Assembly (NCBI GenBank): GCA_011525445.1
Contig: WTGE01000084.1
Location: 1-7,941, forward strand
Length of the DNA: 7,941 nucleotides
DNA from: Synechococcus sp. CO36386bin_37
GTDB taxonomy: Bacteria; Cyanobacteriota; Cyanobacteriia; PCC-6307; Cyanobiaceae
Direction of reading: 5' to 3'
Part shown: in pieces, positions 6,566 through 7,941 of the stretch
Layout of the letters: the number at the start of each line of letters is the position of its first letter
Position numbering within the stretch: position 1 is the stretch's first letter
Translations under genes and position numbers: made by a program
The notes under the pieces: model-generated
Told to the model about the DNA's origin: nothing
The model's input: the letters and a program-made list of their open reading frames with translations, nothing else
The model's database searches: none

Positions 6566-6581
6566 CCGGAATCCTGATCAC
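6549..6581. terminator. Inverted repeat at the sigma/small-ORF convergent overlap
   Basis: A perfect nine-base stem (GTGATCAGG 6549-6557 with CCTGATCAC 6573-6581) closes a 15-base loop containing the sigma gene TGA (6563-6565). The minus-strand stop (6553-6555) lies in the stem. An alternative small hairpin (TCAGG/CCTGA, loop TCT) could compete with it. No T-tract follows either side, so it is a candidate bidirectional 3'-end structure and not a textbook terminator. Confidence 0.45.
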
Positions 6582-6744
6582 GTTGAATCTGACCCTCCAA
6601 GGTGCTCATCGCTGCCGTCACGGCGGCAAGCTGCCGCTCCAGGCCGTCACGCCAGAAACGAAGCATCTCCAACTTGCGCTGCTGGTGGTGGTGGCGCCAC
6701 CGTGTGGATTCGCATGAGGGTTGGCAGAAAAACGGAGGGAGCAT
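6553..6744 (-). CDS. Small hypothetical protein with helical C-terminal half (63 aa)
   Basis: The function is unknown. The C-terminal part, from HHHQQRKLEMLRFW through LEGQIQRDQ, is rich in Leu, Arg, Gln and Glu with heptad-like spacing and should form an amphipathic helix or short coiled coil. It resembles small hypothetical proteins of marine Synechococcus as I remember them, which I cannot verify. The N-terminal part (LPPFFCQPSCESTRW) looks less protein-like, so the true start is uncertain: ATG 6744, GTG 6753, or ATG 6666 giving only 37 residues. None has a properly spaced Shine-Dalgarno. The 3' end overlaps the sigma gene by 13 bases. It is the only ORF I can support between the sigma and DUF3370 genes, but it could also be spurious. 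Confidence 0.5.
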   Translation of the reverse strand: MLPPFFCQPSCESTRWRHHHQQRKLEMLRFWRDGLERQLAAVTAAMSTLEGQIQRDQDSGQET

Positions 6745-6886
6745 GGAAAACACAAGCTTTCCCCTAATCCTGGCGAATTGTTCCAGAAATCGAGACTGTC
6801 AACGCGCACTTGGCGCTTCCGGAACCGACGATTAGGTTTGGAACTTGCGGAGCGCCCATACCGCAGAGCCAACACACCAGTCTCGC
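6745..6886. other. Divergent intergenic spacer
   Basis: This stretch separates the start of the small minus-strand ORF from the DUF3370 gene and should hold promoters for both. I see no strong -35/-10 pair, no RNA gene and no repeat longer than a few bases. An in-frame TAG at 6833-6835 sets the upstream limit for the DUF3370 gene start. Confidence 0.4.
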
Positions 6887-7941
6887 GTGTCTCACCGATT
6901 ATCAAAATTGGTCTTGATCAGTGTCGCAGCTGCGACATGCGAGTTCGGCATGTTCCACCACGCACATGCCTACGTGCCCCTCATGGCCGGGCAACGGGCA
7001 CGTGCTCTCAACGGCACATTCAACAATGTGCCTGTTCTGCATTCCAACCAACCCGAAATCGTCAAGGGACCAGGAATTCTCGTTAATACAGCTCCAGGAT
7101 CAGCAATTGCAGCGGAAAACAATCAAGCCTTGCAAAATGCCGAATTCACATTTAATGGCGAATTTGGTTTGCATATGCACCACAAATATTATCCACAAGA
7201 CACCAGTCGTTTAGGGGGACGACGGGCAAGAGGCTTACTCACAGTTGCCGCTATTGCCACGAACCCCGGTCGTCAGCCCGTCACCCTTCAATTCAAGAGA
7301 GGATCCGTCAAGAACAGCTTCGAAGCTCCCTATCACCCCAATCGGCTGATGGGTGTGAAACCCCTCGGTCCTCGACCATGGAACACCGGACCAGGGGACG
7401 CAACAGCCGTGCAGATGCTGCGCGGAGAGCTTGATCGCAAGCTTCCTTCTCAGATCACGATTCCACCCCGCAGCAGAAGGGTGATTGTGAGCACTGTTTT
7501 ACCAGCCCGGGGGATCATGAATGGGCTGTTGAGAGGCCGAAGCGATGGGCCCTTTCAGCTTGCAGTCGTTGCCGCTGAAGAAACCAACCAAGAGCAGGAC
7601 TTGATTGCCGTATTAGACAGCAAAAGATTAGCTCCAGGTCGCATTTATTTAAATCGCCTTAATGAAATTCGCACCGGAAAAGTTTTTTCAAGAGTCGCTG
7701 GAGTTGCTCTGGGAGATGAGTACAAAGCCTCAATCAACCATGATCTTTCACAGGGTGCCTTGCACATTCCTTTAACGAGTACGCGCAAACACAATTTTGG
7801 AACAAGAGATATACAGGTCAACCAATTATCAACAAGGATGATTGACTCCGCTCTGAATAATGTGGGCACCTATGGGGTGCGGTTTGATGTTGAACTCAAT
7901 CTGACCGGAGTTGGGGCTCACGAATTAGTTCTCAGCCATCC
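6887..7941 (+). CDS. DUF3370 exported protein (3' end cut by window; 351 aa visible)
   Basis: The frame is open from 6836 to the window end and has no stop. The product fits DUF3370, a cyanobacterial family of unknown function: VPVLHSNQPEIVKGPGILVN near the N-terminus, LHMHHKYYP, NPGRQPVTL, the middle LPSQITIPPRS, then FSRVAGVALGDEY and VGTYGVRFDVELNLTG match the family layout as I know it. GTG 6887 is chosen because it gives a signal peptide: MSHRLSK, then a hydrophobic stretch and a likely cleavage after AHA (residues 26-28), before YVPLMAGQ. The hydrophobic part contains Cys18 and Glu19, which is a little unusual, and cleavage after VAAA is an alternative. No Shine-Dalgarno is visible. The mature protein should be periplasmic or surface-bound. 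It stands alone downstream of a divergent spacer; some 60-100 residues are probably missing at the end. Confidence 0.87.
   Translation, partial: MSHRLSKLVLISVAAATCEFGMFHHAHAYVPLMAGQRARALNGTFNNVPVLHSNQPEIVKGPGILVNTAPGSAIAAENNQALQNAEFTFNGEFGLHMHHKYYPQDTSRLGGRRARGLLTVAAIATNPGRQPVTLQFKRGSVKNSFEAPYHPNRLMGVKPLGPRPWNTGPGDATAVQMLRGELDRKLPSQITIPPRSRRVIVSTVLPARGIMNGLLRGRSDGPFQLAVVAAEETNQEQDLIAVLDSKRLAPGRIYLNRLNEIRTGKVFSRVAGVALGDEYKASINHDLSQGALHIPLTSTRKHNFGTRDIQVNQLSTRMIDSALNNVGTYGVRFDVELNLTGVGAHELVLSH

Noticed and set aside
6618..7086. ORFs on both strands across the spacer before the DUF3370 gene
   Set aside because: They are Arg/Cys/Pro-rich, cross the DUF3370 signal peptide in other frames and look like shadows.
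6900..7214. Short plus-strand ORF starting at GTG 6921 over the DUF3370 N-terminus
   Set aside because: The frame starting at GTG 6887 gives a signal peptide and a continuous DUF3370 match, so this frame is a shadow.
1..7941. Mobile elements, CRISPR arrays, tRNA or rRNA genes, phage or defence genes
   Set aside because: I read both strands and found no transposase, direct-repeat array, cloverleaf or defence-type domain; gene content is chromosomal housekeeping and conserved hypothetical.

Overview
The window looks like a piece of a marine picocyanobacterial chromosome, most likely Synechococcus. The evidence is a set of protein families typical of cyanobacteria: a DUF3370 exported protein, a DUF2237 protein, a SpoIID/LytB protein in a non-sporulating setting, an Ap4A phosphorylase and a group 3 sigma factor. 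Supporting signs are tight gene packing, few Shine-Dalgarno sites and patchy, moderate base composition (about 30-65% GC in hand-counted 60-base blocks). I noticed no HIP1 octamers, which would be common in many freshwater cyanobacteria. The genus is an inference.

Layout. Bases 2-2104 hold the C-terminal half or so of cobalamin-dependent methionine synthase (metH, 5' end cut by the window). It is followed on the same strand by a small conserved-looking gene (2189-2461). A small, very acidic protein gene faces it (2488-2718, minus), with a hairpin between the two. A DUF2237 gene (2830-3237, plus) converges on and overlaps a short-chain dehydrogenase gene (3219-3965, minus). That dehydrogenase is head-to-head with a membrane-anchored SpoIID-domain gene (3964-4980, plus); their likely start codons share the palindrome CATG. 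The SpoIID gene overlaps an Ap4A phosphorylase gene (4970-5866), and a small sigma-70 family factor (5924-6565) follows 57 bases later, so the three may form one operon. The sigma gene overlaps, tail to tail, a small minus-strand ORF with a helical C-terminal part (6553-6744). A divergent spacer of about 140 bases leads to a DUF3370 protein with a signal peptide (6887 to the window end, 3' end cut).

How the genes relate. Most neighbours are functionally unrelated housekeeping or conserved hypothetical genes, as is usual in streamlined genomes. The plus-strand trio (envelope remodelling, dinucleotide polyphosphate breakdown, alternative sigma) is the only group whose arrangement suggests shared expression. 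All three convergent gene pairs carry a hairpin at their 3' ends with a stop codon in its loop, and none has a following T-tract. I see no mobile element, CRISPR array, tRNA, rRNA or phage gene, and no clear multi-gene novel system. The most notable points are the shared start region at 3963-3966, the compact SpoIID variant, and the sharp composition change inside metH.
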